Shown here one piece after another: positions 26,062-37,689 of a stretch of DNA of 64,000 nt (positions are counted from its first letter, which is position 1; every line of letters starts with the position of its first letter). This stretch comes from Hevea brasiliensis (taxonomy: Eukaryota > Streptophyta > Magnoliopsida > Malpighiales > Euphorbiaceae). The stretch covers positions 34,892,467 to 34,956,466 of the forward strand of contig NC_079494.1 in the NCBI RefSeq assembly GCF_030052815.1. The letters are read 5' to 3'. The notes beneath the pieces were generated by a model. That model did not search any database. It worked only from the letters and a program-made list of their open reading frames with translations, and was not told the origin of the DNA. A program made the translations under genes and the position numbers.

Positions 26062-29000
26062 TGTCACACCTTACCCCTCTGTAAAGCATAACATGATCCC
26101 GTAGAATACTTAATGAACTACCGAACTTCACCTACCAATAACTCATTAAGTACCCTACAAGGGATTTTAAAATAATTTTCTTACATTTTGGAAGTGGTGA
26201 GCATTTTGGTAGGAATTAAAAACCATTTATTCAAAGTTTAAATACTAGTAAAAATTTTGTCCATTTTAATTTTGCCGCAAATTTTATAAAAATTTTGATA
26301 GAGTTCCATTTGTAATTAGAGAAAACAGTTCTTCAAATACCTGAGAAAAACACTTCCAAAAATTTTTCACAACTCCCAACCTCCAATAAATCCCAATCAA
26401 CTCAATTCAAATCACTTCAAAGTAATTCCACAACACAAATCAAATTCCATCATCTCAAAATATTTAATACTTCATTCACAAGGCATAAAACATGAAATTC
26501 ACATGTACAAATATTAAATTTACAGAAGGAAATCTAAAAAATAATATTATTATTACAATTTCTTTACAACTGCTCAACTTACATTGATACATACAACATT
26601 TCTATATTTACATCAAAATTATCTAGAAGGGTATAAAATAATACCCGTACAAAATGATCGATGTAGTCCACAATTCGATAGCAGCTCACTCTGCTGCTTT
26701 CTCCTTGCTCTTATCTGCGACAGCAAAATAAGCTATTGTTGAGTATAAAATACTCAGTGGTGCACAATAAAAAAAAATTTAAAATGCAATACATAAATCA
26801 TTCATTGATGAAACACAATTTGAATACTTCTCAATCACATTTCACAAATACAAAGCTCATAACAACTCCATTTAGTTAAATAATTTATTAAACACAGTGT
26901 TGCCAAAATCATACACAACTTAAGCCATGACACAAAATTTCCGATCAATACCGTGTTGTACACCACGACAAAGCAATCTCAACCCCATTAATCGAAATCA
27001 ATGAGGGAGGTGGCTAGCTAACTAATGAGTACACATCCGATCTCAACCTCAACTGGCAAGCCAGAGAGGGAGGAAAATAAACGATCTCAACCCCATAATT
27101 GGAGGAGGAATAATGTGATACTGTCATGCTAAGTGTGAACACAAAATCAATTCAGAACAATTTATTTAAATAATTTATCAGAAATCTGATCAATTTCGAA
27201 AGTCATATTTGAGATTATAAAATGGCAACACAGTACATAATTAATTACAGAAGTCAAATTTTTGAGAATAAAATATTTAAACAAGAATTATTGTGCACAA
27301 ACTTGACGTGAGTCGCCTCTTTTTCTGATGACTCAGTCTCTCAGAGCTTCCAAATCTTTTTCGGCTTAAACACACAGTTTCATAGTGTTTCAGTACCATA
27401 ACTTAACATAAGTTCGAAAATAAATTTAGATTTATTTTTACTAATTATACTGCGTTAAATTCGACGTTCTCGAAGTTTTTGTGTTTTGGGTTACTATTCA
27501 CTATACTATTCAAGTCAAATTGTTGACTTTTTAAGGGTTAATAGGTATGGGAACTCCAACTTCACCCACATAACACATTTTGGTCATTAAATTTGTTGGT
27601 TTTGGTCATTTTCTCAAAGCTTAAATCCTTTTGACCAAATTGTCAAATTTTCAGTTTTGGTGCTCCAAGTTGCACAGTTCCATTGGTAATTTTACTGTTA
27701 GAATTTGACAAAACTTCTTGCATAGAAAATGTTCCTTTTTGTCTTAAGGTTATTCTCATTTTTGGATCACCCCAATTAGAGTTTTGTAGCTCAAGTTATG
27801 GCCATTTGAACCAGGGCTACCGGGTTAGACACCACCCAGATTTTCTGGGCAAATTTTGGTGCTGGCAGTTTTGGGTCACCAAATTGGGGTGGCCAAATGG
27901 CTTGGTTGCTGGATTAATTTGTACTTGTGTTCTTCATGAAAGTTTTAGGTCTATATCTCATCTAACCACTGGTAACATTTCAGGTCATTTGGACCTGCCT
28001 AGCTCGAGTTATAACCAAATGAACAAACACTATTCATTTGGTCAGTTTGTATAGTGGCAGACTGCTCTTATTCAACTTTGGTCAATTTGTTCACTAGGTT
28101 TTGGTTAGTTTTTGGACATGGTTCCTAAATGAAAATTGTGTCATTTTATGTCTATTTTCATCCCCAATTGGTGCCATATCAATTGGACTTGTAAAATTTC
28201 AGTTTCGGTCCTTCAAAGTTGACTTGGTCATGCTGCTGGCAGCATGACCATATACCCTCCGAATTTGGCTTCAACACCAACAATTCAAACACAACTCATT
28301 TGGTCACAATTGACCATTTTTCACTTCACAATAGGTCAAACATGCCATTTACTCATTTCTTACATTTTTGGTTCACAAACCCTAAGCCCCAAAACCCTAA
28401 TTCACTTAATTGTTGCAATTAACTAAATTCAAAGCTTTCAACCATAATCAATCAACCAATGGAGGTCCATAAACTCATTTAAATCCATCAAACCATACAA
28501 GATCATGCTCCCCTTCAACAGGCTGAAATTTCAATAATGGTCCTCACCCCATTTTTTAATTTCATTTCATTAATTTCTAAGCTCATTTCAACAACTAATG
28601 ATGCATTTAATTAACTAATTGATAGTTAAGAGACTAACCTTTGCTTAGATCCTCAAATCTCAATCTTTTGTTCTCTTTTCTTCTTTCAATCTTCTTCTTA
28701 AGTTGAGATTACAAGCTCTGGTAAGGTTTTTATGGGATTTATGAAGGGTAAGTGAACAAATTAAAGCTTGAGTGCAAGCTTTAATGGAAGATTAAAAATG
28801 GTGAAATGAAGGAGAGAGTGAGGCGGTAAGGGAGATGGAAGATGACCAAATAATGTTTTTTTTTCTTTTCTTTTCTTTATTTATTTTAGGTTATGGAAGA
28901 CCACAAAATCTAAATTAATAATTAAATTAATTTATTTATTTATGGCATCATGCATGAGGTCATGCATAATGCCATCACCTTTTTACTTTTTCATTTTCTT

Positions 29001-29526
29001 TTTTTTTTCTATTTTTCTATTAGTTCTTTAATTTAATTCTCGATTCCAAAATTTTCTTTTCTCCGATTTTATTTGATAGTTAGGTCAGGAGTCAGCTCTC
29101 GGGGTCAATTGACCAAATTGCTCCTCGCCCGTTCATCCCGGATTGCAAATAATTCCATATTTCTTTCGGCCCCCTGACCTAATTATTTGACTGGCTTAAC
29201 AGTTCTTTTTCGTGATTTTCTCTTTTCCACTGTGTTCATAAGGGTCCTAAGGACCACAGTGTCACATTTTATGGTTCGAAATTTGAGTTTAAAATGACTT
29301 CGCAGTCGTTCCCGAAGAGGTCACCCATCGCTATTACTCTTGGCTCGTTTAACTTCTTATGTTCTGTTTTTCTTATTTATACTTAACTAGTTGAATATTT
29401 CTAATTATTTGTGTTTATGGTTTCTCTAGTTGTCTTAAGTATGGTTCTAATCCCCTTAATTGTCCGGACCGACTTCGGTCACCGGAACAGTAAAATATAC
29501 CAGGCTATACAAATAAGGGTGTTACA
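26062..29526 (-). repeat. B2 5' LTR
   Basis: TGTCACACCTTACCCC...AATAAGGGTGTTACA, 3,465 bp, pairs along its length with 17723-21176. A degenerate stem-loop lies near 28164-28190. Confidence 0.95.
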
Positions 29527-29531
29527 AGCAC
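29527..29531. repeat. Right TSD of element B2 (AGCAC)
   Basis: Matches 17718-17722; the C gag reading resumes directly after it. Confidence 0.93.
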
Positions 29532-30451
29532 CACAGAAATCTCATTTGGAGAAATTAAGGAAGCATGGGGCTGTGGACTTCTTTGGGAAGAGGGAAGATG
29601 ATCCCATGGCCACAGAAAACTGGTTGGATAGAACCAACAGAGTGCTGAAATAGCTAAATTGCACCCCCGAGCAGAACCTGGTGGGTGTTGTGTCCCTACT
29701 TCAAGATGATGCATATCAGTGGTGGGACACAGTAACCATTGAGGTGCAACCTGAACGGATCACCTGGGAATTCTTCCTCACAGAGTTCAGGAAGAAATAT
29801 ATTAGCAAAGTGTATTTAGAAGAGCGAAGAAGGGAATTTATTAGTTGGAGGCAGAGACAGTTGTCAGTGGCTGCGTATGAGAGTGAGTTTGTCAGAAGTA
29901 GCTGGTATGGGAGGGAGATAGTCCCTACAGAGGCAGAGAGGTGCAGACAGTTTGAAGAAGGGCTCAATGACAACATCAAAGTCATGATCACAGCACTTGA
30001 GATCACGGATTTTTCTAAACTGGTAGATGCAGCATCAAAAGTGGAAAGGGTCAGAATCAATGAACAAAATAGAAGGGAAATACAGCAGAAGAGGGGTCCA
30101 GGTCAGTCCAGTACATTTTATGCTCCCAGCAAGAAGAGTAAGGGTCCTCCTGCTCAGAGTTCAGGACCACCACAAGGTCAGGGTCAGTCTCAGTGGCCCA
30201 GACCATAGTTCACACCTAGGAGAGGCCAGTCCACACTATCAATGGGCAGCACTCCAGGGACGGTGCTTAGGGGACCAGCTCCTGCATCTTCTGCTTGTCA
30301 GTACTGTCAGAAGTGGCATAAGGGGGATTGTTGGCGAGTGACCGGTGCATGCTTATGGTGTGGATTGACAGAACACCAGATCAAGAATTATCCGAAGAGG
30401 ACTACTACATTTGCTCCAACACAAACTGACAAACCTGCTCCTAAGGGGTAG
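29532..30451 (+). pseudogene. C gag, remainder with zinc fingers
   Basis: Gag resumes after the right TSD: HLEKLRKHGAVDFFGK, a stop at 29651-29653, then the capsid-like core (SLLQDDAYQWWDTV, FLTEFRKKYI, ERCRQFEEGL near 29690-29970), a stop at about 30206-30208, and the nucleocapsid end. Two fingers are visible near 30297-30393: CX2CX3HX3C (CQYCQKWHKGDC) and a CX2CX4H finger whose last Cys is Tyr (CLWCGLTEHQIKNYP). Stops, a frameshift near 30440 and the lost Cys mark it as dead. Confidence 0.88.
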
Positions 30452-33400
30452 GAAACTTGGTAAACCTGAGGTAGCTGGTCCATCACTGAGGCCTGCATCC
30501 GAGTCAGCTGAGAGGCCAGACACTAGAATACCAACTAGGGCCTATGCCATCAGAGCTCAGGAGGAGCAAGATGCCCCGGATGTCATCAGGGGTACATTTT
30601 CCCTCTATAACACTTCTGTACATGCATTGGTGGATCCAGGATCCACTCATTCCTACATTTGCATCGAACTACCCATAGGGAGGGGGGTTCCAGTAGAGGA
30701 AAGTGATCAAGACATTCTGATCACAAATTCACTAGGCCACAGTGTGGTAGTGAATAAGGTGTATAAAGGTTGCCCGTTGAGGATTCAGGGGTATAAATTC
30801 TCGACAGACCTAATTGAATTATCGTTCCATGAGTTGACGTGATTTTGGGTATGGACTGGTTGTCACGTCATCAAGCAATAGTTGATTGCAAATTGAAGAG
30901 GATTTCTCTGAAAACTTCTGAGGGTAATGAGATCACTGTTGTGGGTGAAAGGACAAATTTCCTGTCTAATGTTATCTCAGCCATAATTGCAAGAAGATTG
31001 ATCAGAAAAGGCTGTGAAGCTTACCTAGCACACGTAGTTGATACCAAGCAAGCTAAGCCAAACCTGGTTGATATACCCACAGTAAGAGACTTCCTAGATG
31101 TATTTCTTGAAGAGTTGCTTGGTTTACCACCAGAAAGGGAAGTCGAGTTTGCTATTGAGGTAATGCCGAGTACAACACCCATTTTTATTGCTCCTTATAG
31201 GATGGCACCCACTGAACTGAGGGAGTTGAAAACTCAGTTGTAGGAGTTGCTTGATAAGGGGTTCATACGCCCTAGTGTGTCACCATGGGGAGCTCCGGTG
31301 CTGTTTGTGAAGAAGAAGGATAGAACTCTGAGATTGTGTATTGATTACCGGTAGTTGAACAAAGTAACTGTGAAGAATAAATATCCATTGCCTAGAATCG
31401 ACGATCTATTTGATCAGTTGAAAGGAGCCGGTGTATTTTCAAAAATTGATCTCAGATAAGGGTATCATCAGTTGAGGGTAAAGGAGGCAGATGTGTCAAA
31501 AATTGCATTTAAAACCCGGTATGGGCACTATGAATTTCTAGTGATGCCGTTTGGGTTACCAAATACACCAGCAACATTTATGGACCTTATGAACTGTATC
31601 TTCCATCCATTCTTAAATCGGTTTGTAGTGGTCTTTGTTGATGATATTCTAGTGTATTCCAAGACCAGGGAAGAACATGATGAAAACTTGAGGATTGTTC
31701 TGCAAACCCTGCGAGAAAAGAAGCTGTATGTTAAGCTGTCCAAGTGTGACTTCTGGATGAGTGAGATCTTTTTCCTTCAACACATAGTATCAGCTGAGGG
31801 GATTAGAGTGGATCCCGAAAAGATAGAAGTAGTGATGGAATGGAAGCCTCCCAGAAATACAACTGAGGTCAGAAGTTTCTTAGGGCTAGCTGGGTATTAC
31901 AGAAGATTTGTGAAGGGGTTCTCTCTTATAGCTGCTCCAATGACCAAGTTGTTACACAAGAATGTGAAATTTGGCTGGAGCGACAAGTGCCAAGCCAGTG
32001 TCGGGAAAAGACTTTGTGGTCTACAATGATGCCTCACATAATGGGCTAGGGTGTGTATTGATACAAGAGGGGAAAGTGGTCGCCTATGCTTCCAGGCAGT
32101 TAAGGCCACATGAACAGAACTACCCTACTCATGACACAGGTTAGCGAATTATCTTCGCACTAAAGATATGGAGGCATTATCTATATGGTGAAAAATGCTA
32201 CATCTATACAGACCACAAGAGTCTAAAATATTTGCCAACCCAGACGGAGCTCAATTTTAGACAGAGGCGATGGATTGAGTTCCTAAAGGACTATGATTGT
32301 GTGATAGATTATCATCCTGGGAAGGCAAATGTAGTTGCTGATGCTTTGAGCAGGAAGTCCATCACAACTTTAAGATCACTAAATGCCTATCTGTCCTTAG
32401 CTCAAGATGGAGCTATTTTGGCTGAGTTACAAGTGAGGCCAACCCTGTTATAGCTGATACAAGATGGGCAGAGGGCAGATGAAAAATTAATAGCCATTGT
32501 GGGTAAAATTCCAGAGGGAAAGAAAACTGAATATGAGGTGAAAGCAGATGGGTATCTGTATTACAGAGGAAGAATGTGTGTACCTGATGATGGGGAACTG
32601 AAGACTAGTATTTTGAAAGAAGCACACACTAGTGTTTATGCTATACACTCAGGAAGCACAAAAATGTATAATGATTTGAAGCCTCATTATTGGTGGCCTG
32701 GTATGAGAGGGATATAGCTGACTATGTGACTAAATGTTTGACATGTCAGCAAGCTAAAGCAAAACATCAAGTTCCATCAGGATTGTTATAGCCTATAAAC
32801 ATACCTGAATGGAAATGGGACCGGGTCACTCTGGATTTTATTAGTGGTCTACCTCTCACCCAAAGGAAGCATGATGCAGTGTGGGTGATAGTGGATAGAT
32901 TGACAAAGACATCACGTTTTCTGCCAGTTAAGATTGACTACTCATTGAAGAAGCTAGCAGAATTGTATATTAGTGAGATAGTTAGACTGCATGGAATCCC
33001 ACTTTCCATCATATCTGACCGAGACCCAAGGTTTACATCGAGATTCTGGAAAAAGTTGCAAGAAGCCTTGGGCACACAACTCCGCTTTAGCACGGCTTTT
33101 CATCCCCAGACGGATGGACAGTCAGAACGAGTAATCCAGGTAAACCCAAGAACTAATTGAATTTTCGCAATTAATAAATTGAAATGATAGTAACAATATG
33201 AATTATGTGATAGATCCTGGAGGATATGCTAAGGAGTTGTGTCATTGAGTTTGAGGGGAGTTGGGATAGATACCTCCCACTTGCAGATTTTGCATACAAC
33301 AATAGCTACCAAGCTAGCATTCAAATGGCTCCGTATGAAGCACTGTATCGGAGGAAATGTAGAACCCCAGTGTGTTGGACTGAATTGGGCAAAGATAAGA

Positions 33401-33975
33401 TTGTAGGACCAGACTTAGCAAAACAGACTGAGGAGAAAGTGAAGATAATCAAAGCTAATCTGAAGGTTGCCTCGGATAGACAGACATCATATGCTGACTT
33501 GAAGAGAAAAGAGATAGAGTATGCAGTTGGTGATAAAGTGTTTCTCAAAGTTTCACCGTAGGAAAAAGTACTGAGGTTTGGAAGGAATGGTAAGTTAAGC
33601 CCTAGGTTCATTGGCCCATATGAAGTCATTGAACGTGTGGAACCAGTGGCCTATCGGCTAGCTTTACCACCAGAACTGGATAAAATTCATAATGTATTCC
33701 ATGTTTCCATGCTGAGAAGGTATCGCTCAGACCCTTCACATGTCATTTCCATGGAAGAGATTGAAATCCAACCGGACTTGACATATACAGCAGAATCTAT
33801 ACAAATCCTAGCTCGGAAAGTGAAGGAACTGAGAAATAAACAAATTCCACTGGTTAAAGTGCTTTGGAGGCACCACAACACTGAAGAGGCAACTTGGGAA
33901 AGTGAAGAGAAAATGAGGCAACAGTTCCCTCAACTGTTTGCATCAGGTAAATTTCGAGGACGAAATTTTTATTAG
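30452..33975 (+). pseudogene. C pol: PR, RT, RNase H, integrase, chromodomain
   Basis: Full pol in order but broken. The protease active site VDPGSTHS has its Asp at 30633-30635; ILGMDWLSRHQ follows after a frameshift near 30838. [18 protein letters not shown] with a stop at the next codon, another stop after KIDLR near 31458, and an intact catalytic FVDD (Asp pair 31640-31645). The start of RNase H is damaged by a deletion near 32000. The integrase has the HHCC finger (CLTCQQAK), Asp near 32834, Asp at 33017 and Glu at 33125, spaced D-X35-E. A 74-bp intron-like segment sits at 33140-33213. The chromodomain is [14 protein letters not shown]...[12 protein letters not shown], ending at a TAG overlapping the polypurine tract. 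At least eight stops or frameshifts. Confidence 0.92.
33140..33213 (+). other. Intron-like insertion in C integrase
   Basis: A 74-bp AT-rich segment starting GTAAAC and ending GTGATAG splits the conserved coding block VIQ|ILEDML. Removing it restores the reading frame exactly (VIQ followed by ILEDM), and the same block is continuous in A, B0 and B2. It holds a CTAAT branch-point-like motif at 33153-33157 and in-frame stops if left in. It has no target duplication and no terminal inverted repeats, so a spliceosomal intron fits better than a small transposon. Confidence 0.75.
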
Positions 33976-33985
33976 AGGGGAAGAG
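33974..33985 (+). other. C polypurine tract
   Basis: AGAGGGGAAGAG just before TTG of the 3' LTR. Confidence 0.83.
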
Positions 33986-33986
33986 T

Positions 33987-36649
33987 TGTAACATCCTCAC
34001 TTTAGCTAGTCCGTACAGTCTACTGTTCCAGTGACCAGTGTTGGTTCGGACAGCTAGAATATCCGAAAAAATATTTAAACTAAAGTGAGGAACCATAATT
34101 AAATCAAATATTAATAAGAAAAATTTAGGAAAAATTTTGGAAATAAAAGACAATCAAGTTAAATGAGCCGGTGCCCTAGCGATGGGTAACCTAGTAAGAA
34201 GTTACGGTTCTCGCAACTAGGAGCCCTAGACCTGAGGGAAAAATTATAAAATAATTATTGGGAGTCCAGAAAAGGGTTATTGAGGTTCTTATGGCATTAG
34301 AATGCCAAGGAAATGCTTAGAAAATTTTTTCAATTGGTATAGACAATTTTGGCCCGTTAAGCCATACGGAGGCCCATTTTTCCACTCCAAACCCTCACTC
34401 CTTTGAGGTTAGTGACCTAACCATGAATTTTTCTTTGAATTCATGATAAGGACTTTGAATGAGTGTAAATTACAAAGAAAAAAATTTATTGAATACCATT
34501 TGTATGTAAACCCTAGATTTTTGGTAGCCATGGTTAGGGTTTGATTGTGTTGAGTTTAATGAAATTAAAAGACTATCATGGCTGCCCATAATATGTATTT
34601 ACTAAGTGAATTGATAAAATGAAGTGAAAATGCATGTATGGTAATGTTTGAGTTAGGGTTTGGAGTGGAAAAAAGAGATTTTGACCATGTGATGATGAAA
34701 ATAGGTTTTAATGGTCAATTAGTGACCATTTAGTTCTGTTTAAATTAAAAATGAAGTGTGTTGAGTGATGGGATTGGGTTTGGTGTGGCTGCCATGAAAG
34801 TGACCTACAGAATGGAGTGACCTGCAGAATTGAACTTGAGTCTAGTAGGTTTGGGCAGCCATAACTTAAATTGTAGTGGTTCAATTGGTGCAAGGCCAAT
34901 TGTACATGAAACTAGACACATAATGGCACAACTTTGGTGAAGAAACCATACCCATAAAACCAAAACAAGTGGACCAAAAGCTTGCCTTAATCCAGGTGAC
35001 CTGCAGTCTATTTCTGTAGAATGACCAAATTTAACAGTGATTGTTCATTTGGCCATAACTCAAAGTAGAAAGGTCCAATTGACCTGAAATTTTACCAGCA
35101 ACAATTTGAGATGTAGACCAACAACTTTCATGAAGGATCCTAACCCAAATTATGACCAGAACCTGTCCAACAAGTGAGTTGCACTCACTGTTCACTGCAC
35201 TTTAGATATGGTCAGTTCAGAAAAATTTCAATCCAGCCAGTTGTGGTTTTTGGACCATAACTTGAGCTACAAAACTCTAAATGGAGTGATTCAAAAAAGG
35301 AAATTCAACTAGTCAAAATAAGGAACAACTTTCATGTTGATCATGTTGCCAAATTCCCACTGCAAAATTGACCAATGGAATAGTAAATATAAGGTATGAA
35401 AACTAAAAATTCTACTCAATTAATATTAAGCTTAGAAATGGTTTTAGCAACCAAAACCAACAAGTTTAAAATGCAAAAATGTGGTATGTTGGTGATATTA
35501 GAACCAATGTACCTATTGCCTATGCAAAAGTCAATATTTTGATCAACTAAAAAAGTGAATAGTAACACCAAAACTTGAAATTCAAAAATTGTGAAACTTA
35601 AAAGTGTAAAATGCCCTAGTACACCTAACAAGATTGGTTTGGATAGCTTGGCATGCCAATAGGGTTCTGTTAGCAGTACTGCATATGGCTTCATGCCATT
35701 CTGTGTTTCATGGCTTCTATGCCATTCTGTGACATAATAGCCTTTGGCTATGTTATTTGAGTTGATATACTTGGGGTTTAACCCTGATAATTATTACAGC
35801 TTATTAGCTGTTCTGTTGCACACCGGGAGACACAATGTGACCGATGGTGTGATGGTTCGAGGTACTTAGTACCCAGTGCCAGTTTACCCATTTATCCAGT
35901 CTAGTCAAATAGTATGGGTTACTCGGGCAATGTTAAAGAACCTTACCAAAATTTTAATTGAATAATAATGCAAATAATATCAGAAGTTATGTCTACCAAA
36001 AATTGTAAACACACATTCTGCATCTTTGTTTTATCATATTTTATTTTATTTTATTCTATTTTATATTGTCACCACAAAGCAGAATTGCTTAGCGCGTCGC
36101 TTTTGCCACGCACAGGCACTAGAGACCTAGCTGGGGAGCCCAGCAGACATCAGACGGGGTGAGTCTTCAGAGCTGCATCAGGAGTCTAGAGTCACCTCAC
36201 ATCTGCACTGCATATGGTAGGACATTAGGACTATAGGTGGCCTTTTTGTATTTTGCATTTTGTATTGGTTTGGATTGTAATTATAAACTCCTGTAATTAT
36301 TTATTAATATAAATATATGAAATTTAATATTATTGAGGTTTTCTGCATTATGTATGTTGAAAAATGAAATGTTGAGACTTTGAGATTGACTTAAATGTGT
36401 ATAATGAAGTTTGGATTTAGAATTTATTTTGGCAGTGTTTTTAAACAGGTTCAGAAGAATTTTTTTTCCAATTTACAGCCGGCACTTTGCCGGATTTTCT
36501 AAAAAATTTGCGGATAAATTCAGATTTATTAAAATTGAAAATAAATGAATTAAAATGGATAAATTGTAATAGAAATATAAATTGGTGCTCCAGCACACCG
36601 AGTGGCATAACTTGCTCGGCTACACTGTAGACGGGTAAGGGGTGTCACA
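33987..36649 (+). repeat. C 3' LTR, internally deleted
   Basis: TGTAACATCCTCACTTTAGC...GGGGTGTCACA, 2,663 bp, about 417 bp shorter than the 5' copy. The difference is one event: after ...CATACGGAGG (34372) the sequence equivalent to about 14687-15149 is missing and replaced by a 23-nt filler (34373-34395). Elsewhere the two LTRs agree closely, with scattered substitutions and a longer (ATTTT)n tract near 36040-36065. Confidence 0.94.
34373..34395 (-). repeat. Templated filler in C 3' LTR deletion
   Basis: The 23 bases between the deletion ends are the exact reverse complement of 15410-15432 in the 5' LTR (a stretch that reads AGGGTTTGGAGTGG...). The matching site in this 3' LTR (near 34661-34680) differs by a base or two. 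Confidence 0.8.
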
Positions 36650-36654
36650 CTATA
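36650..36654. repeat. Right TSD of element C (CTATA)
   Basis: CTATA directly after the 3' LTR, matching 14296-14300; B0 RNase H sequence (GCTGCAAGCTCC) follows. Confidence 0.93.
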
Positions 36655-37689
36655 GCTGCAAGCTCCAAATCATGTGTTGGAAATTTCCTCTCATGCTGTT
36701 TTAGCTAGTGTGATGCATAGGCAATAACATTTTGATCTTGCATCAATACACAGCCTAACCCATTGTGAGAAGCATCACTATAAACTGTGTATTCTTTACC
36801 TGGGGTAGGTAAAGTCAGGACTGGAGCCTTAGTCAAACACCTTTTTAACTCATCAAAACTCTATTGGTATTTATCCGTCCACTGGAATTTCACATCTTTT
36901 CAAAGTAGCTTAGTCAATGGAGATGCCAACATAGAAAATCCCTTCACAAATCGACAGTAGTATCCAGCTAAACCCAGAAAACTACGAATCTCTGTGATAT
37001 TTCTAGGTGGTCTCCAATTAAGGACAGCTTCAATCTTACTTGGATCTACCTTGATGCCCTCTACTGATACTACATGCCCTAAGAAAGATATTTCTTTTAG
37101 CCAAAATTCACATTTCAACAAATTGGCGTATAGCTGTTTCTCCCTCAAAGTCTGTGGTACAATCCACAGATGTCTATCATGCTCTTCTGCACTCCTCGAA
37201 TAGACCATTATATCATCTCTGAATACCATAACAAACTGATTGAGGTATGGTCTGAAGATAGTGTTCATCAGATCCATAAAAGTAGTCGGAGCATTAGTTA
37301 AGCCGAATGGCGTGACCAAGAACTCATAATGGCCATAGCGGGTTCTGAAAGCAGTTTTAGGAATACTCTGCTCTTGTACTATCAACTAATAATATCCTGA
37401 TCTCAGGTCAATTTTGGAGAACACATATGCACCCCTCAACTAATCAAACAAGTCATCAATGTGGGGCAATGGATATCTATTATTTATTGTCACCTTATTC
37501 AACTGCCAATAGTCAATACATAAGCGGAGAGTGCCATCCTTCTTCTTAACAAACAACACTAGCACTCCCCAAGGTGACACACTAGGGCGGATAAAGCCCT
37601 TGTCGAACAGCTCTTGCAACTGCACTTTCAACTCTTTCAATTCTGCAGGTGCCATTCTATATGGTGTTATGGAGATTGGGTCCACACCA
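36655..37689 (-). pseudogene. B0 pol, middle part: reverse transcriptase
   Basis: Continuation of B0 between the C insertion (right TSD at 36650) and the A2 insertion (left TSD at 37685). It carries the RT palm ([20 protein letters not shown] near 37530-37590, [13 protein letters not shown] block, and the catalytic loop) and the start of RNase H. The metal-binding loop reads VFRDDIM: both Asp residues (37212-37217) remain, but the residue before them is Arg (37218-37220) where relatives have Ile or Val. In-frame stops occur near 37386 and 37438. A pseudogene. Confidence 0.9.
37685..37689. repeat. Left TSD of element A2 (CACCA)
   Basis: CACCA in the B0 PR-RT linker, repeated at 52735-52739. 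B2 has the uninterrupted site (TCCACACCAAGCATAAC near 24010). Confidence 0.93.

Larger units (their letters stand above)
17723..29526 (-). mobile_element. B2: structurally complete family B chromovirus
   Basis: An 11.8-kb minus-strand element with both LTRs (26062-29526 as 5', 17723-21176 as 3'), primer-binding site, gag-pol with chromodomain, polypurine tract and a perfect TSD AGCAC in the gag of C. It is the only element here that is complete and uninterrupted. The LTR pair is similar but shows frequent small differences by eye (several per hundred bases in places), so it is not very recent. The coding region has at least eight in-frame stops, mostly Gln or Arg codons turned into stop. Confidence 0.96.
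14301..36649 (+). mobile_element. C: family C chromovirus, interrupted by B2
   Basis: Plus-strand element with 5' LTR (14301-17380), primer-binding site, gag from 17509, an 11.8-kb B2 insertion (17723-29526), then the rest of gag, PR, RT, RNase H, integrase, chromodomain, polypurine tract and 3' LTR (33987-36649). The flanking TSD CTATA and the restored RNase H sequence of B0 prove a single insertion event. Without B2 the element would be about 10.5 kb. The protein sequence differs clearly from A and B (gag core WEFFLTEFRKKYI, integrase GKIPEGKKTEYEVKADGYL), so it is a separate family of the same clade. Confidence 0.95.

Noticed and set aside
33140..33213. Small inverted-repeat transposon in C integrase
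   Set aside because: No terminal inverted repeats and no target duplication; exact frame repair with GT...AG ends favours an intron.
36035..36065. (ATTTT)n tract as a regulatory element
   Set aside because: Length differs between the two C LTRs as expected for a simple repeat; no other signal.
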